The position numbers and the translations under genes are program-made. DNA of 64,000 bases. Source: a virus. The stretch's first letter is position 1. Every line of letters begins with the position of its first letter. The stretch is taken from positions 1 through 64,000 of IMG/VR virus record IMGVR_UViG_3300028920_000050. One strand, given 5' to 3'. This document shows, piece by piece, positions 54,343 to 63,691 of this stretch. The notes below the pieces were generated by a model. The model saw only the letters and a list, made by a program, of their open reading frames with translations, did not search any database and was not told where the DNA came from.

Positions 54343-54594
54343 TTATGCCTGGGAGTAGAACTCCATAACGGCAGATGTTACATCAACATGCTCATCAACA
54401 GGTTTACCTGTATTAAGCTTTTTGTTGACGAAGGCTATTAACCTCATTGTCCCTTTCGGGGGGCCTTTTTTAGCAGGCGCTTTTTTAGTAGCCGATTTCT
54501 TCTTTACTTTAGCTTTAGGTTTAGCTTTTCCTTTCAGCTTATCCTTAACCTTGGCTACTACACTTTTCTTTTTTTTTGGTTTTGCTTTCGCCAT
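54343..54594 (-). CDS. Basic protein upstream of terminase
   Basis: 83 aa. Residues 1-48 are Lys/Ala/Pro-rich, then a short domain (R-L-I-A-F-V-N-K-K-L). It sits where a terminase small subunit is expected, but no HTH is seen. DNA binding is inferred. Confidence 0.55.
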   Translation of the reverse strand: MAKAKPKKKKSVVAKVKDKLKGKAKPKAKVKKKSATKKAPAKKGPPKGTMRLIAFVNKKLNTGKPVDEHVDVTSAVMEFYSQA

Positions 54595-54605
54595 AGCTTT
54601 CCTCC

Positions 54606-54902
54606 TTATAGTCTTTTAGTAAGTTCATCAATGCCTTCACTCATACCCACATCAATAAGCTTATCAACAGCAGGGTCAATAGCTCCGGCATTAATCCTCT
54701 TCTTCAGTCTGTCTGCAAGACGGGGTGCAAGCTCATTTTTGATCTTGCTTTTAATCATGGGCTTACCCCACGTAAGCAGAGCGTAGCCAACACGTTTAAA
54801 AAACCCTTTAAACTTGGCTCTCCATCCAGTTGACCACCGCTCCTTACGAGCGGCTCTGCGTGCTGCACGTGCGGCACGTCTTTCTTCTCTTGATCTTCCC
54901 AT
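54606..54902 (-). CDS. Arg/Ala-rich basic protein
   Basis: 98 aa. Arg/Ala repeats (R-R-A-A-R-A-A-R-R-A-A-R-K) then W-R-A-K-F-K-G-F-F-K-R-V and a helical end. Possibly an internal or DNA-binding virion protein. GGAGGAAATAAAT precedes the ATG. Confidence 0.6.
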   Translation of the reverse strand: MGRSREERRAARAARRAARKERWSTGWRAKFKGFFKRVGYALLTWGKPMIKSKIKNELAPRLADRLKKRINAGAIDPAVDKLIDVGMSEGIDELTKRL

Positions 54903-54904
54903 AT

Positions 54905-55072
54905 TTATTTCCTCCTAATGGTTAGTCCAGTACTTTCATCTTGTTTATTACCGATAGGTGCAATATGTATACTCCCACATCTAGGACAGCAGGCTTCACT
55001 CATTTTCCTGTCCCACTCGTACCTGCATGATGTACATTTGTATCTTCGTGTTTTCGGATTATATATCGGCAT
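54905..55072 (-). CDS. 55-aa zinc-ribbon protein
   Basis: ATG at 55072 to TAA. C13-T-S-C16 and C29-P-R-C32 form a standard zinc ribbon (a further Cys at 28). Start overlaps the previous stop (TAATG), so it is probably coupled. Role unknown. Confidence 0.65.
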   Translation of the reverse strand: MPIYNPKTRRYKCTSCRYEWDRKMSEACCPRCGSIHIAPIGNKQDESTGLTIRRK

Positions 55073-56073
55073 TATGACGTGTATTCTGGAAGATCAATAA
55101 ACTCGGCTTCAAGCGTTCCTTTCGGTATCTTAAACTTCTTTTCATACCGACCGATCTTCAATATATAATACACATCTTCTCCGGTGTCTGCTGTCATGGT
55201 ATCTGTTTCAATAAGATCCACTTCAGCTACTCCATCCCCGTCAAGATCAAGAACAAAGTCCTTGTCCCTTCTGACCTGGGCATTTCCATACCATGCCCAC
55301 TCACGATTAATGTAAACCAGTGACTCTTTTTCTGCGTAGTTCTCACCAAGCATGTTTACAATATCAAAGCGCACCTTACAGGTTTCCTTTTCCTTGGGAG
55401 TAATACCTACACTTACCTTCCTTACGTAGAATGGAAGAATAAAAGCAGTTTCGTCACCACCCGCCTCTGGTATTAAATATACTTTGTCGTAATAAAGCTT
55501 GGCGAGAGTAATAGCATTTGCAAGCTGATACCCGAACCTCCCTGTTATAGATCCATGAGGAGTTATTGATGTTATTGTTTCAAGGGGAACACCGACACCA
55601 TAGTCCTTTTTAGCTTCATCAATGTCATCATATATTTCAACTCTGACAACACTATCAGGATTTAAGGCTATTTTATTTTTAAAGAACTGGGCAGAAAGTA
55701 CAAGCGGAGTATCCTGTACAGTAAGATCAAAACGATCTACACCAGTACCAAGTAACTCATATATAGTATCGAGTTCTTCATTTATATCAATCTCATCATA
55801 TCCAAAGTAATCCTCCCCGTCTTTTTGGGAAGTATACTTAACTTTGTACTGTGCTGCACCTAAAGGCGGAGTCCAGTTATAAAAATACTCTCCGTCAACA
55901 TCTTCATTCATACCGTCAACAGAAAGTATTAACTCTACAGTATCATCCCCATTCATACGATAGAGATCCAATTTCGGATAATTTGCCGGCTGATCTACAA
56001 TTTTACTATCGTGCCCTATAGTGAAAGCATGAAGCGTAATACGTTTTCCTGCTGTAGCTCTTATCCTTGCCAT
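55072..56073 (-). CDS. Tail structural protein with Ig-like domains (tentative)
   Basis: 333 aa from the ATG at 56073 (AGGAGGAGGGC). Beta-rich throughout, with D-G-E-Y-F-Y-N-W-T-P-P near 82 in the style of immunoglobulin-like phage domains. The final third has D-G-D-G-V-A-E-V-D and strand repeats. Position after the fibre genes suggests a tail or baseplate component. Confidence 0.6.
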   Translation of the reverse strand: MARIRATAGKRITLHAFTIGHDSKIVDQPANYPKLDLYRMNGDDTVELILSVDGMNEDVDGEYFYNWTPPLGAAQYKVKYTSQKDGEDYFGYDEIDINEELDTIYELLGTGVDRFDLTVQDTPLVLSAQFFKNKIALNPDSVVRVEIYDDIDEAKKDYGVGVPLETITSITPHGSITGRFGYQLANAITLAKLYYDKVYLIPEAGGDETAFILPFYVRKVSVGITPKEKETCKVRFDIVNMLGENYAEKESLVYINREWAWYGNAQVRRDKDFVLDLDGDGVAEVDLIETDTMTADTGEDVYYILKIGRYEKKFKIPKGTLEAEFIDLPEYTS

Positions 56074-56759
56074 TAAGCTGCCCTCCTCCTGTATCCTAAA
56101 CACAAATCTCCCGAATCATCAAACTCAGGAGTACCCGATATAAAATCAGCATCATTATCAGCGTCAGTTATATCAGTTACCAAATTACTTGTTATTACAG
56201 TCCCCGGTTCTCTTTCAAAAAAAGTCCACCGTAAAATATTACTTAAAACATTTCCGTCTCGTCCCCTAGCGGTATACATTAATTCAATTTCCTCTACAGG
56301 TAAAACACGGGAATAACAACGAGGATCACCATATACACCTGTAAATGTATTTCCTGTTTCTCCTAAATGAAAACCATCATCCGTACTAAACGTAATACTT
56401 GTACTGTTAGTAGCTACCTCAACAGCATTTACATACATACGCACAGTACTTCCATCCCAAGTAAGAGTAATAAAAATTGGATCAAGTGCTGACGTTAAAA
56501 CATCTACTTCCCGACAATGATGTGTACTACCTGTACTATCCTGAAAAAAACCGTCAAGCCTATCACTACTACCTGCTTCCTCTCGTATCTGTGCTATAGG
56601 ATAAGGTGATCCTGTCCACAAACACATACGAAGATTTCCAGTAGTAAAATCCTGATCGGGTATAAGCCAAAAAGAAATAGAGCAAGTATTACTTCCGCTT
56701 ATACCTAAAGCAGAAGAAGTACGGATACGATCTCCCGTTGAAATAATACAGGCTGACAT
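56073..56759 (-). CDS. LamG/concanavalin-like tail protein
   Basis: 228 aa. I-S-F-W-L-I-P, I-T-L-T-W-D-G-S-T-V-R-M-Y-V-N, and the C-terminal C-Y-S-R-V-L-P-V-E-E-I match the LamG/laminin-G-like fold. Such domains bind sugars and are common in tail fibres. One-base overlap with both neighbours. GGGGGAC precedes the ATG. Confidence 0.8.
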   Translation of the reverse strand: MSACIISTGDRIRTSSALGISGSNTCSISFWLIPDQDFTTGNLRMCLWTGSPYPIAQIREEAGSSDRLDGFFQDSTGSTHHCREVDVLTSALDPIFITLTWDGSTVRMYVNAVEVATNSTSITFSTDDGFHLGETGNTFTGVYGDPRCYSRVLPVEEIELMYTARGRDGNVLSNILRWTFFEREPGTVITSNLVTDITDADNDADFISGTPEFDDSGDLCLGYRRRAA

Positions 56760-59413
56760 TATAAGTCCCCCGTATTTGTAAAGAATACTTCGACCCCGGC
56801 AAACTTTACATTATAAGAAAAAGTATTACTGCCATTATCATGATCCCGTACCAAACAAAACTGAGCCTTATTTCCTGCTACCAACGTAGAAGAAAAATCA
56901 TCAAAATTAATCTTACCAAAAGTATCACTTTCAAGATTTACAACCTGCCAAGCAAGACTTGAAGGAAGTGTTATTACACCTACAGTTAAAGCACTCGTCC
57001 ATGCCGACCATGTTCCATTATGAGCCTTTTGTCTCATATATAATTGAAATACAAAGTTTCCACCTGTTCCACCCCCGCCATTGGCATTTTTAACTTCAAC
57101 CCGCATTACCATAGCATTTGAGTTTTCATGTACCGGGACAGTAAAACCTATCGCTTCACTTTCAGTATTCCTAAATCGTGCAACTTTTACTGCAAAGTCA
57201 TCACCGTCCGCAATAACACCTACGGGATTATTTACCGCCCAATCATTTACATTACACGGCTCCATTTGATCCGGCTGAAAATAATATCGCCTTGCACTTG
57301 CCCCCGCACCTATAGGAGTTAAAGAAATATCATCCCACCACATTTCATGGCTTGTAGTCATATTTGTCAAAATACGAAGCGTAAGTGAAGTATGCTCTCG
57401 ACTATCATAATAAGTTTCTGCTGTCTGCCATTGATCAAGAACTGAATTAGAGGTATTTATTGTAAACTCACCATCACTATCGTTAAGATCAAGGGCTGAA
57501 GTTGCAGGTACTTCCCCTGTTTTTTTATAAAACCAAATCTTAATTCTGTACCTAGTATATGGCTGTACTGAAATTGTACAGTTCAAAGTCTGTACTGAAC
57601 CATTCCCCGTATGCTTCATAGACCATGTACCTATATTAGACCTGTCATTCACCCGTGTATATGAACTATGCTGTGTCCATCCGTCAGCAGATATACCTGT
57701 GCCTGCTTCAAAAGATGGATTGCCTATTATATTCTCAGGACTATAAGCAGGATCATGATAATGATAAGGGTCGGCAGATACTCCATTGAGTATTGACAAT
57801 GGAACCCATGCTCCGCCATAATAAATAACCGGATAACCTAGTGTAGTATCATTTACTATAAACCCTGCTTTAGGAGCATTTATCTGACCTCTTTGTGTAG
57901 TTGTAAGCTGTGGAGGTTGATCCATAACGGTATTTGTACCGTTGTCTACTATATCATCTGCAAAATTACCGTAAAGTACATTACCTGTTGATCCAGATGC
58001 TATATTAATCTCATCAACAAGATGTCCCTGTATATAGTTGCCAGCAATAACGCAGTTATCAGCACCATCAATTTCTATACCATAGTCACTCGTACCTGTT
58101 ATGTGATTATTACATATAACTGAATTATTGCAGGCAGCAGAAAGTGTTATACCGTTAGTTTCGTTCGTTCCTATAGTATTATTTACTATTTCAAGATTGG
58201 CCCCCGTTCCATCTATCCCTTGTGAGGCATTATTAGTTATAGTACACCCACGTATCTTTACCCCTGCCCCTACATCACATCCTTTGTTATCATTACTGTT
58301 TATTGTGCATCCTATTAAAGATATACGTACAGCACCATCAACTACTTCAACACCATCCCCGTCATTAAAAAGAGAATGACACATATTAAGTGTAAGGTCA
58401 GCACATGTTGCTCTTATGTTGTAACCACTTGTTCCATTACTATGGCTTATAGCAGACACAACCCGTATAGCACTTGATTCTGCAAAACGAAAACCACCTG
58501 TTGTGCAGTTTTCTGCATAACAATTATCATCAATAGATCCGCTATGACTATCTACAATATTGAAACCGTTGGCTCCTGTGTTTCTCATAGCACAATGACT
58601 TAAACTAAAATTACAGCAGTCCCGGATCTCAATCCCGTTATCCGAACTATTACTGACATCTACATTCTCAAGCTTAAGACCAACTACTCCACGAATAAGC
58701 ACAGCTTCAAGGACAGAGTTTATAACTGTTACATTTTCTATCTTAACTCCAGTGTACATAGGACGACTGTACATACTCTGTCCAGAAATATTATCTCCTT
58801 TCCAGTTATATTTAATGTTAAGAAGTAGGTCAGTTGGTATAGTGTCAATCTCAACGTATGCTGACCCAAGTAGAATGTAGTCACCAGGACTTAGGTTTGT
58901 AAAAGAAGTACCAACTCCATTTACAATAGTAGATCCGCTGTTTACAGAAACTGTACCTGCGGTTTCAGGAGATATACCTGAAGAACATAGTATGTGATAA
59001 GATGCATTATTAAAATCAATAATGGTTCCTTTCTCACATATAAGCTGTCCTCCATCGGGTATTACTACATCAGCTGTTTCTGTGTAAGTTGATTTGCGTA
59101 CAAATACAGTTTTATGTCCTGCGGTATATGCAGCAGCTACTGAGGTGTAATGCCCTGCCTGTCCAGCAGGTGCTACAATAGCATCATAGCCTATACGAAG
59201 AGATCTCTCTGTAACGAACTTTGTCCAATCGTTGTCTCCATTTCCGTATTTAAGCCATGCTAATGCTTCTGCTTCAGAGGTATCAAGTACAACAACACCT
59301 TTTACAGCTGATTGCCCCATAGGGGTAGAGGTATCCTCGTTAAAGACACCCGCTTTATCATTGAAAGATATGCCCCTCTTAAAATGAGAAGCTCGTCCTA
59401 CATTAAAAGACAC
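56759..59413 (-). CDS. Beta-helix tail fibre / tailspike-like protein
   Basis: 884 aa from a GTG with GGAGTTAGC upstream. N-terminus attaches to the virion; residues about 220-490 form a parallel right-handed beta helix with repeats such as G-I-E-I-R-D and G-Y-N-I-R, as in pectate-lyase-like fibres. Residues about 530-700 hold a carbohydrate-binding-module-like domain, and the end is another beta-sandwich. Receptor recognition or depolymerase action on a glycan is inferred; catalytic residues are not assigned. Confidence 0.85.
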   Translation of the reverse strand: MSFNVGRASHFKRGISFNDKAGVFNEDTSTPMGQSAVKGVVVLDTSEAEALAWLKYGNGDNDWTKFVTERSLRIGYDAIVAPAGQAGHYTSVAAAYTAGHKTVFVRKSTYTETADVVIPDGGQLICEKGTIIDFNNASYHILCSSGISPETAGTVSVNSGSTIVNGVGTSFTNLSPGDYILLGSAYVEIDTIPTDLLLNIKYNWKGDNISGQSMYSRPMYTGVKIENVTVINSVLEAVLIRGVVGLKLENVDVSNSSDNGIEIRDCCNFSLSHCAMRNTGANGFNIVDSHSGSIDDNCYAENCTTGGFRFAESSAIRVVSAISHSNGTSGYNIRATCADLTLNMCHSLFNDGDGVEVVDGAVRISLIGCTINSNDNKGCDVGAGVKIRGCTITNNASQGIDGTGANLEIVNNTIGTNETNGITLSAACNNSVICNNHITGTSDYGIEIDGADNCVIAGNYIQGHLVDEINIASGSTGNVLYGNFADDIVDNGTNTVMDQPPQLTTTQRGQINAPKAGFIVNDTTLGYPVIYYGGAWVPLSILNGVSADPYHYHDPAYSPENIIGNPSFEAGTGISADGWTQHSSYTRVNDRSNIGTWSMKHTGNGSVQTLNCTISVQPYTRYRIKIWFYKKTGEVPATSALDLNDSDGEFTINTSNSVLDQWQTAETYYDSREHTSLTLRILTNMTTSHEMWWDDISLTPIGAGASARRYYFQPDQMEPCNVNDWAVNNPVGVIADGDDFAVKVARFRNTESEAIGFTVPVHENSNAMVMRVEVKNANGGGGTGGNFVFQLYMRQKAHNGTWSAWTSALTVGVITLPSSLAWQVVNLESDTFGKINFDDFSSTLVAGNKAQFCLVRDHDNGSNTFSYNVKFAGVEVFFTNTGDL

Positions 59414-59424
59414 TTGCTAACTCC

Positions 59425-61224
59425 TTACAGTACTTTCCTCCGCACAATACGCACCCCGGCATTTACGTCAGACGTAAGCTTAAGCCGTAAGTCATTACCA
59501 TTCTTGTCTGCATCAATAACTACATTTGGAGGAGTTCCGATATCTTCCCAGTTATCATCAGAAAGATCCACTGTAACAGAATCTTTATGTGCAAGACAAG
59601 TTATCTCAGCAGCAGTCGCATCTGTGTCATCAGCAGTAGACCATACTGTTATATCCCACTTGTAACGATGAATGGCACTAAGAGTAATAGTATCAACAAC
59701 CTTCTCTACAGTAGCAGCCAGGGTATCATTAATCTCAATACCAAGTCTATCAACTACATTAAGAAGATCCTGAATGTTCTGTTTAATATCTTCGTTGTCC
59801 GTAATACGTTTAGGGATCTCAGTACTGTTCTCTTGAGTATAAGTACCCATATGAATATTACTCTGAGCATAATTGGCAGTTCCTGTAAGAATAGATCCTA
59901 TGTTATCTATATTGCCGTCAAGTTTAGCAATACAGGTCTCAAGATCATCACTTGCCAGTATGTTCCCCGCACTTGCTGCATACCCGACAGATAGTCGCAC
60001 AGCCTGGGCAGCCGCAATAAGTATGCGAATAAGAAATACAAGGTCAGACCCATTGTGCCTTATAACAGTAACTGTCTCTGATGTATCTGGATCAGAAGTG
60101 AGATCGAACTGTACAAAGAATACATCATTCTCTACAAGCTGATCTACTCCTGCGGTAGTTACTTTTAAAGTACCAGCGTCATCATATACCCTGAATACTT
60201 TATGAGTGTCAGTACCATTATCACGTGATACCAGAAGGTCTCCATCTGAAAAGAAACCAATAGGTAATTGTGTAGGTGCGGCATCATCATCAAAATAACC
60301 AACCTGAGATCCTGCATCAAGAATACTTGCAAGGGTAGTACCATTACTTGCTGCTCTTAGTGAAGCGTCATCTGTCATGACTACAGGTGTTTCTTTATAC
60401 CAATTCATACCTGTAGTGAGTGCCGCAATATTATCAACATTGGTTTTCATCTGACCATCAAGGTCACTCAGATTTTTAAGCAGTTGCTCCGCTTTACTCC
60501 AATAGTTCTCATTCGTAACTACACTATCGGGTCCGATTGCACTATCAAGATCATCAATGTGTTTACGTATCGCTTCGGTATTTACAAGTTGATTATTAGA
60601 TCTTACCTGCGGTGTTACAACGGCTCCTACTTTTGTATCAAGCTTTCCAATGGCAGCTTCAAGATCATCACTGTTTGCCACTACAAATGTAGATGAGTAA
60701 GACGGCAATTCATTTCCAACCGCCCCCTTCCCGATAAAAGCGTTAACGTAAGGAACATCTGCATCCAGTTTTCCGATTGCAGTTACAAGACTATCGTTGT
60801 CTGCTACTACATTAGTGTTATCATAGTCGGGCATACTATTGCCGGCAGACTTGCCCATGAAAGAAAGAGAATACCCTGCTTCAGCATCAAGCTTACCACA
60901 AGCCTCTTCAAGGCTATCTCCGTCAGTAATTATATTCTCTGATGTATAATCAGGAATATCACTTCCAGCTGATTTACCCATAAAAGTGTTCTGGTAACCA
61001 TCCTCAAGTGATCCGCTACCAGAAGATACCTTTACCCAATCAGTATTTCCTGCTCCTGTCTTTCTCCACTTCTCAGCAGTGCCTCCGTTGTTTCTCCATA
61101 ACTCAGATCCTATGTTGGCGGCATACCCACCGCCTGCACTCGGATCAATATCGTCTGGAATTAATGACGGACCGTTTCTAATCTCAAGACCAGCTGCACC
61201 TATTTTTGATTTTGTTGAAGGCAT
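59425..61224 (-). CDS. Tail fibre with three tandem 40-residue repeats
   Basis: 599 aa. Residues 40-70 hold a small adaptor motif (E-L-W-R-N-N-G-G). Residues 77-198 consist of three repeats of about 40 residues, each with F-M-G-K-S-A-G...D-Y...A-I-G-K-L-D-A. A coiled-coil-like region and a beta-rich C-terminus follow. Probably a trimeric fibre. AAGGAG precedes the ATG. Confidence 0.8.
   Translation of the reverse strand: MPSTKSKIGAAGLEIRNGPSLIPDDIDPSAGGGYAANIGSELWRNNGGTAEKWRKTGAGNTDWVKVSSGSGSLEDGYQNTFMGKSAGSDIPDYTSENIITDGDSLEEACGKLDAEAGYSLSFMGKSAGNSMPDYDNTNVVADNDSLVTAIGKLDADVPYVNAFIGKGAVGNELPSYSSTFVVANSDDLEAAIGKLDTKVGAVVTPQVRSNNQLVNTEAIRKHIDDLDSAIGPDSVVTNENYWSKAEQLLKNLSDLDGQMKTNVDNIAALTTGMNWYKETPVVMTDDASLRAASNGTTLASILDAGSQVGYFDDDAAPTQLPIGFFSDGDLLVSRDNGTDTHKVFRVYDDAGTLKVTTAGVDQLVENDVFFVQFDLTSDPDTSETVTVIRHNGSDLVFLIRILIAAAQAVRLSVGYAASAGNILASDDLETCIAKLDGNIDNIGSILTGTANYAQSNIHMGTYTQENSTEIPKRITDNEDIKQNIQDLLNVVDRLGIEINDTLAATVEKVVDTITLSAIHRYKWDITVWSTADDTDATAAEITCLAHKDSVTVDLSDDNWEDIGTPPNVVIDADKNGNDLRLKLTSDVNAGVRIVRRKVL
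60631..60996 (-). repeat. Three in-gene repeats of the fibre
   Basis: Tandem coding repeats of about 120 bp each for residues 77-117, 118-157 and 159-198 of the fibre, ending G-K-L-D. Confidence 0.75.
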
Positions 61225-61235
61225 ATTAAATCTCC

Positions 61236-61631
61236 TTAAATAAAGTTACGCACCACCTTACAGGTGATCGTATGTATTTCATTATTCTGTACATACAAGT
61301 TTATGTATGTGCCATCAAATGTTATATTTATAACGTGCGGAATCTCTGGTCCTACAATATCCCAAGTTTGATAATCGGGATTGGTTGCATCTACATGTGC
61401 TACTACTAATTTGTATTGCAGATATTTTTTAAGTGTTGGATCTTCAATATAGACCCACCACTCTACTGACTTATTGAGAGCGACTTCAAACTTATCGACA
61501 AGAGAGTTTACAGAAGCATTTATATTTACTTCAGACTTCTGACTTACCTCCTCCTCGATCTGTTCTTCAATATATTCCTCAAGTCCGTCAATATGTTCGG
61601 GAGGTATTTTACCAGTTAGTATAATAGCCAT
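61236..61631 (-). CDS. Tail/fibre accessory protein
   Basis: 131 aa. N-terminal I-L-T-G-K-I-P-P-E-H-I-D-G-L-E-E-Y-I-E resembles the coiled-coil neck seen in fibre N-termini, then a beta sandwich (W-W-V-Y-I-E-D). Located between fibre and endolysin. Not recognised further. Confidence 0.6.
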   Translation of the reverse strand: MAIILTGKIPPEHIDGLEEYIEEQIEEEVSQKSEVNINASVNSLVDKFEVALNKSVEWWVYIEDPTLKKYLQYKLVVAHVDATNPDYQTWDIVGPEIPHVINITFDGTYINLYVQNNEIHTITCKVVRNFI

Positions 61632-62233
61632 TAAAAACTAACCCTCCGCATCCAGCTTCTCCAGAAGATCTCCTGACTAGGATCTTTCTTTATGATCTTC
61701 TTATATCGTATATATTGTTCCCCGTTTAGAGCCTTCATAAGTGGCCCCTCGTCCCTTGGAAGAAGCATATTGGCTGCATTTAGTGTTTTCATCCCTATTT
61801 TACCATCTACAACCAAATCTGCGTAGAGTCTGCTGTCATTGTTCCTATTAAGTGTATTTAGGGCCTCCTGAAGCACTCTGACGGCCCCTGAGATCCCGCA
61901 ATTCACTCCTGTATCAAATAACTCGTGCTGGACCTTCTCAGAGGCAACAGAGCTTAATCTGAGGGCTTCCCAATATTCCTTGTCATAAAAGGCTTCTATC
62001 TTCTTTCTAAGGAACTGGTGCTTATCGAGAACTTTACTGAACTCTTTCCATTCAGCTTTTGTCGTAAGCTTCCGCCCGTCCTTGAGCATATCAATAGTTT
62101 TCCACCCTTCCCAGGATGGGTGCTTCTTCCGGGCAATCCCGCAGTATGTTTCGCCCCCACGATCTTTCTTGTGGTTACAGTAGCCACCTTCAAACTTCTC
62201 GACTACTTCACCAATAATATCCTGTTTAGTCAT
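61631..62233 (-). CDS. GH108 endolysin with peptidoglycan-binding domain
   Basis: 200 aa from the ATG at 62233 (AGGAGAAAGAAG). E-K-F-E-G-G-Y near 12-18 contains the catalytic Glu15 of glycoside hydrolase 108 (N-acetylmuramidase), followed by G-E-T-Y-C-G-I-A and F-Y-D-K-E-Y-W. The C-terminal half matches PG_binding_3 (V-D-G-K-I-G-M-K-T-L-N-A). It degrades peptidoglycan for host lysis, with the holin-like protein next door. Confidence 0.9.
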   Translation of the reverse strand: MTKQDIIGEVVEKFEGGYCNHKKDRGGETYCGIARKKHPSWEGWKTIDMLKDGRKLTTKAEWKEFSKVLDKHQFLRKKIEAFYDKEYWEALRLSSVASEKVQHELFDTGVNCGISGAVRVLQEALNTLNRNNDSRLYADLVVDGKIGMKTLNAANMLLPRDEGPLMKALNGEQYIRYKKIIKKDPSQEIFWRSWMRRVSF

Positions 62234-62280
62234 CTTCTTTCTCCTATTGAATAGTTTTGAAAGAAACATAACGTACACCT

Positions 62281-62724
62281 TTATTTTGAAAATAGTTTCA
62301 ACAGTAATGTAAAAAATAAACCTACGGTAGCTCCTGAACCTATAGCAAGTCCAACGAGTTTCCATATTGATAAAGATACTTTCTCAAGTTTTCCTTCTGC
62401 GATAGAAACACGTTTGTCAATCTCTTTTCCGTATTTCTTCTCAGACTCCTTGAAGTCGATTAACTCTTTAGCTTGATTTGCAATCTCCTGTTCTATCTTT
62501 ATAATTTTATCGTGATCCTTCTGCCAGTTATCCTTAAGTTCTGTCATTGTATTCTCAAGACGACTTATATCATTTTTAATATTTGTATAATTATGTTTTA
62601 CTAAAGTAGCTACAGATCCTATATCCTTGCTCAGCGACCCTGTGACAGATTTTATATTTTCTCTGATGCCCTCAAACGCTGATTTGAGCATCTCATCCAT
62701 GACAACTTTAACTTCATCAGGCAA
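62281..62724 (-). CDS. XhlA-like holin/lysis accessory protein
   Basis: 147 aa starting at TTG with GGAGGG upstream. Long coiled coil (residues about 15-115), then a C-terminal transmembrane segment L-V-G-L-A-I-G-S-G-A-T-V-G-L-F-F-T-L-L near 123-141 and a short basic end. This is the layout of XhlA-type hemolysin/lysis proteins next to endolysins. It may form or regulate the lysis pore. Confidence 0.7.
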   Translation of the reverse strand: MPDEVKVVMDEMLKSAFEGIRENIKSVTGSLSKDIGSVATLVKHNYTNIKNDISRLENTMTELKDNWQKDHDKIIKIEQEIANQAKELIDFKESEKKYGKEIDKRVSIAEGKLEKVSLSIWKLVGLAIGSGATVGLFFTLLLKLFSK

Positions 62725-62736
62725 TTTAATTCCCTC

Positions 62737-63660
62737 CTAAATAAGTAGCTCCGGTAAAAAGCTATTCGCCCACTGCTCTCCTATTATCTTGTAGGTTTGA
62801 AGATATTTGTTTTTAACTTTATCGAGATCCATCAGTTTATTCGGTATTCTCCCGTCTACCCTGAAAACATTAAGACCAAGTTCCTCTGCATCATTAACCT
62901 GTTCCCATATAGCCTGCTCACGTGCTATCGGTAAGAAGTTTTTTATCTGACGTATAAACCCTTGTCTCTCTTCTGTTCCAAGATTAGTATAGCCACACCC
63001 ACAGGAGAGTATAAAATAATTAGATCCTGCTTTAAGCCTTCTGGTTTCTATGTAAGCTTGCATAAGTGTACAACTTTGTGTACCACATCCGCCATCTGTC
63101 CATATACCACCCTCTTTATCTCCGGACTTAAGAACATCTTTTTTGTCCTCAAAGTACCCAAAATAAGTCGGCGCTGAATATGTTGCCATAACAGGAAAGG
63201 CAGTAATAATATCTTTATACTTTTTCTTATAAGATTTAAAAAAATGAGTAAGCTTAGAGTCCTTCATATTAATTCCAGTAACAACAAGCTTTATCTTTGC
63301 TTTATTCATAGGAAAATGAAGATACTTTAACATAAGAGCATCAGCGTACCCACGCTTGTACCTAGATCCTGTAAACCATGTTGCAGGATTAAAAAGCCCA
63401 AGAAATCTCTTCTTAAATATCTTTTTAAGTTCCTTAAGATACATATCTAAGATCTTTGATGCAGGCATACCCGAAGCAATAAGAGCAGCGGTTATTCCTC
63501 CGGTAGATGTGCCTATAACCAGATCAAATATCTTGTGACATGGTTTACCCAGTGCTTTTTCAAGTCTTGAAAGAAAAGCAAGAAACATTACACCCTTCGC
63601 CCCGCCACCGTCAAGCTGAAGTACTTTTAACTTTTTATTATATTTAGATTTTAATTTCAT
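62737..63660 (-). CDS. Patatin-like phospholipase
   Basis: 307 aa. Oxyanion loop D-G-G-G-A-K-G at 17-23, nucleophile G-T-S-T-G at 50-54 with Ser52, and the catalytic Asp in T-D-G-G near 193 make up the patatin Ser-Asp dyad. It hydrolyses acyl chains from phospholipids. It has no signal peptide, so it may act on the inner membrane or be exported with the holin. Immediate neighbour of holin and endolysin, so a lysis role is inferred. Preceded by an operator and AAGGAG. Confidence 0.9.
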   Translation of the reverse strand: MKLKSKYNKKLKVLQLDGGGAKGVMFLAFLSRLEKALGKPCHKIFDLVIGTSTGGITAALIASGMPASKILDMYLKELKKIFKKRFLGLFNPATWFTGSRYKRGYADALMLKYLHFPMNKAKIKLVVTGINMKDSKLTHFFKSYKKKYKDIITAFPVMATYSAPTYFGYFEDKKDVLKSGDKEGGIWTDGGCGTQSCTLMQAYIETRRLKAGSNYFILSCGCGYTNLGTEERQGFIRQIKNFLPIAREQAIWEQVNDAEELGLNVFRVDGRIPNKLMDLDKVKNKYLQTYKIIGEQWANSFLPELLI

Positions 63661-63676
63661 TCTTTACTCCTTAAAT

Positions 63677-63688
63677 GTAAGATCTTAC
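63677..63688. promoter_or_regulatory. Operator-like palindrome, perfect copy
   Basis: GTAAGATCTTAC between the stop of the upstream tail gene and the patatin start. Confidence 0.75.
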
Positions 63689-63691
63689 ATT

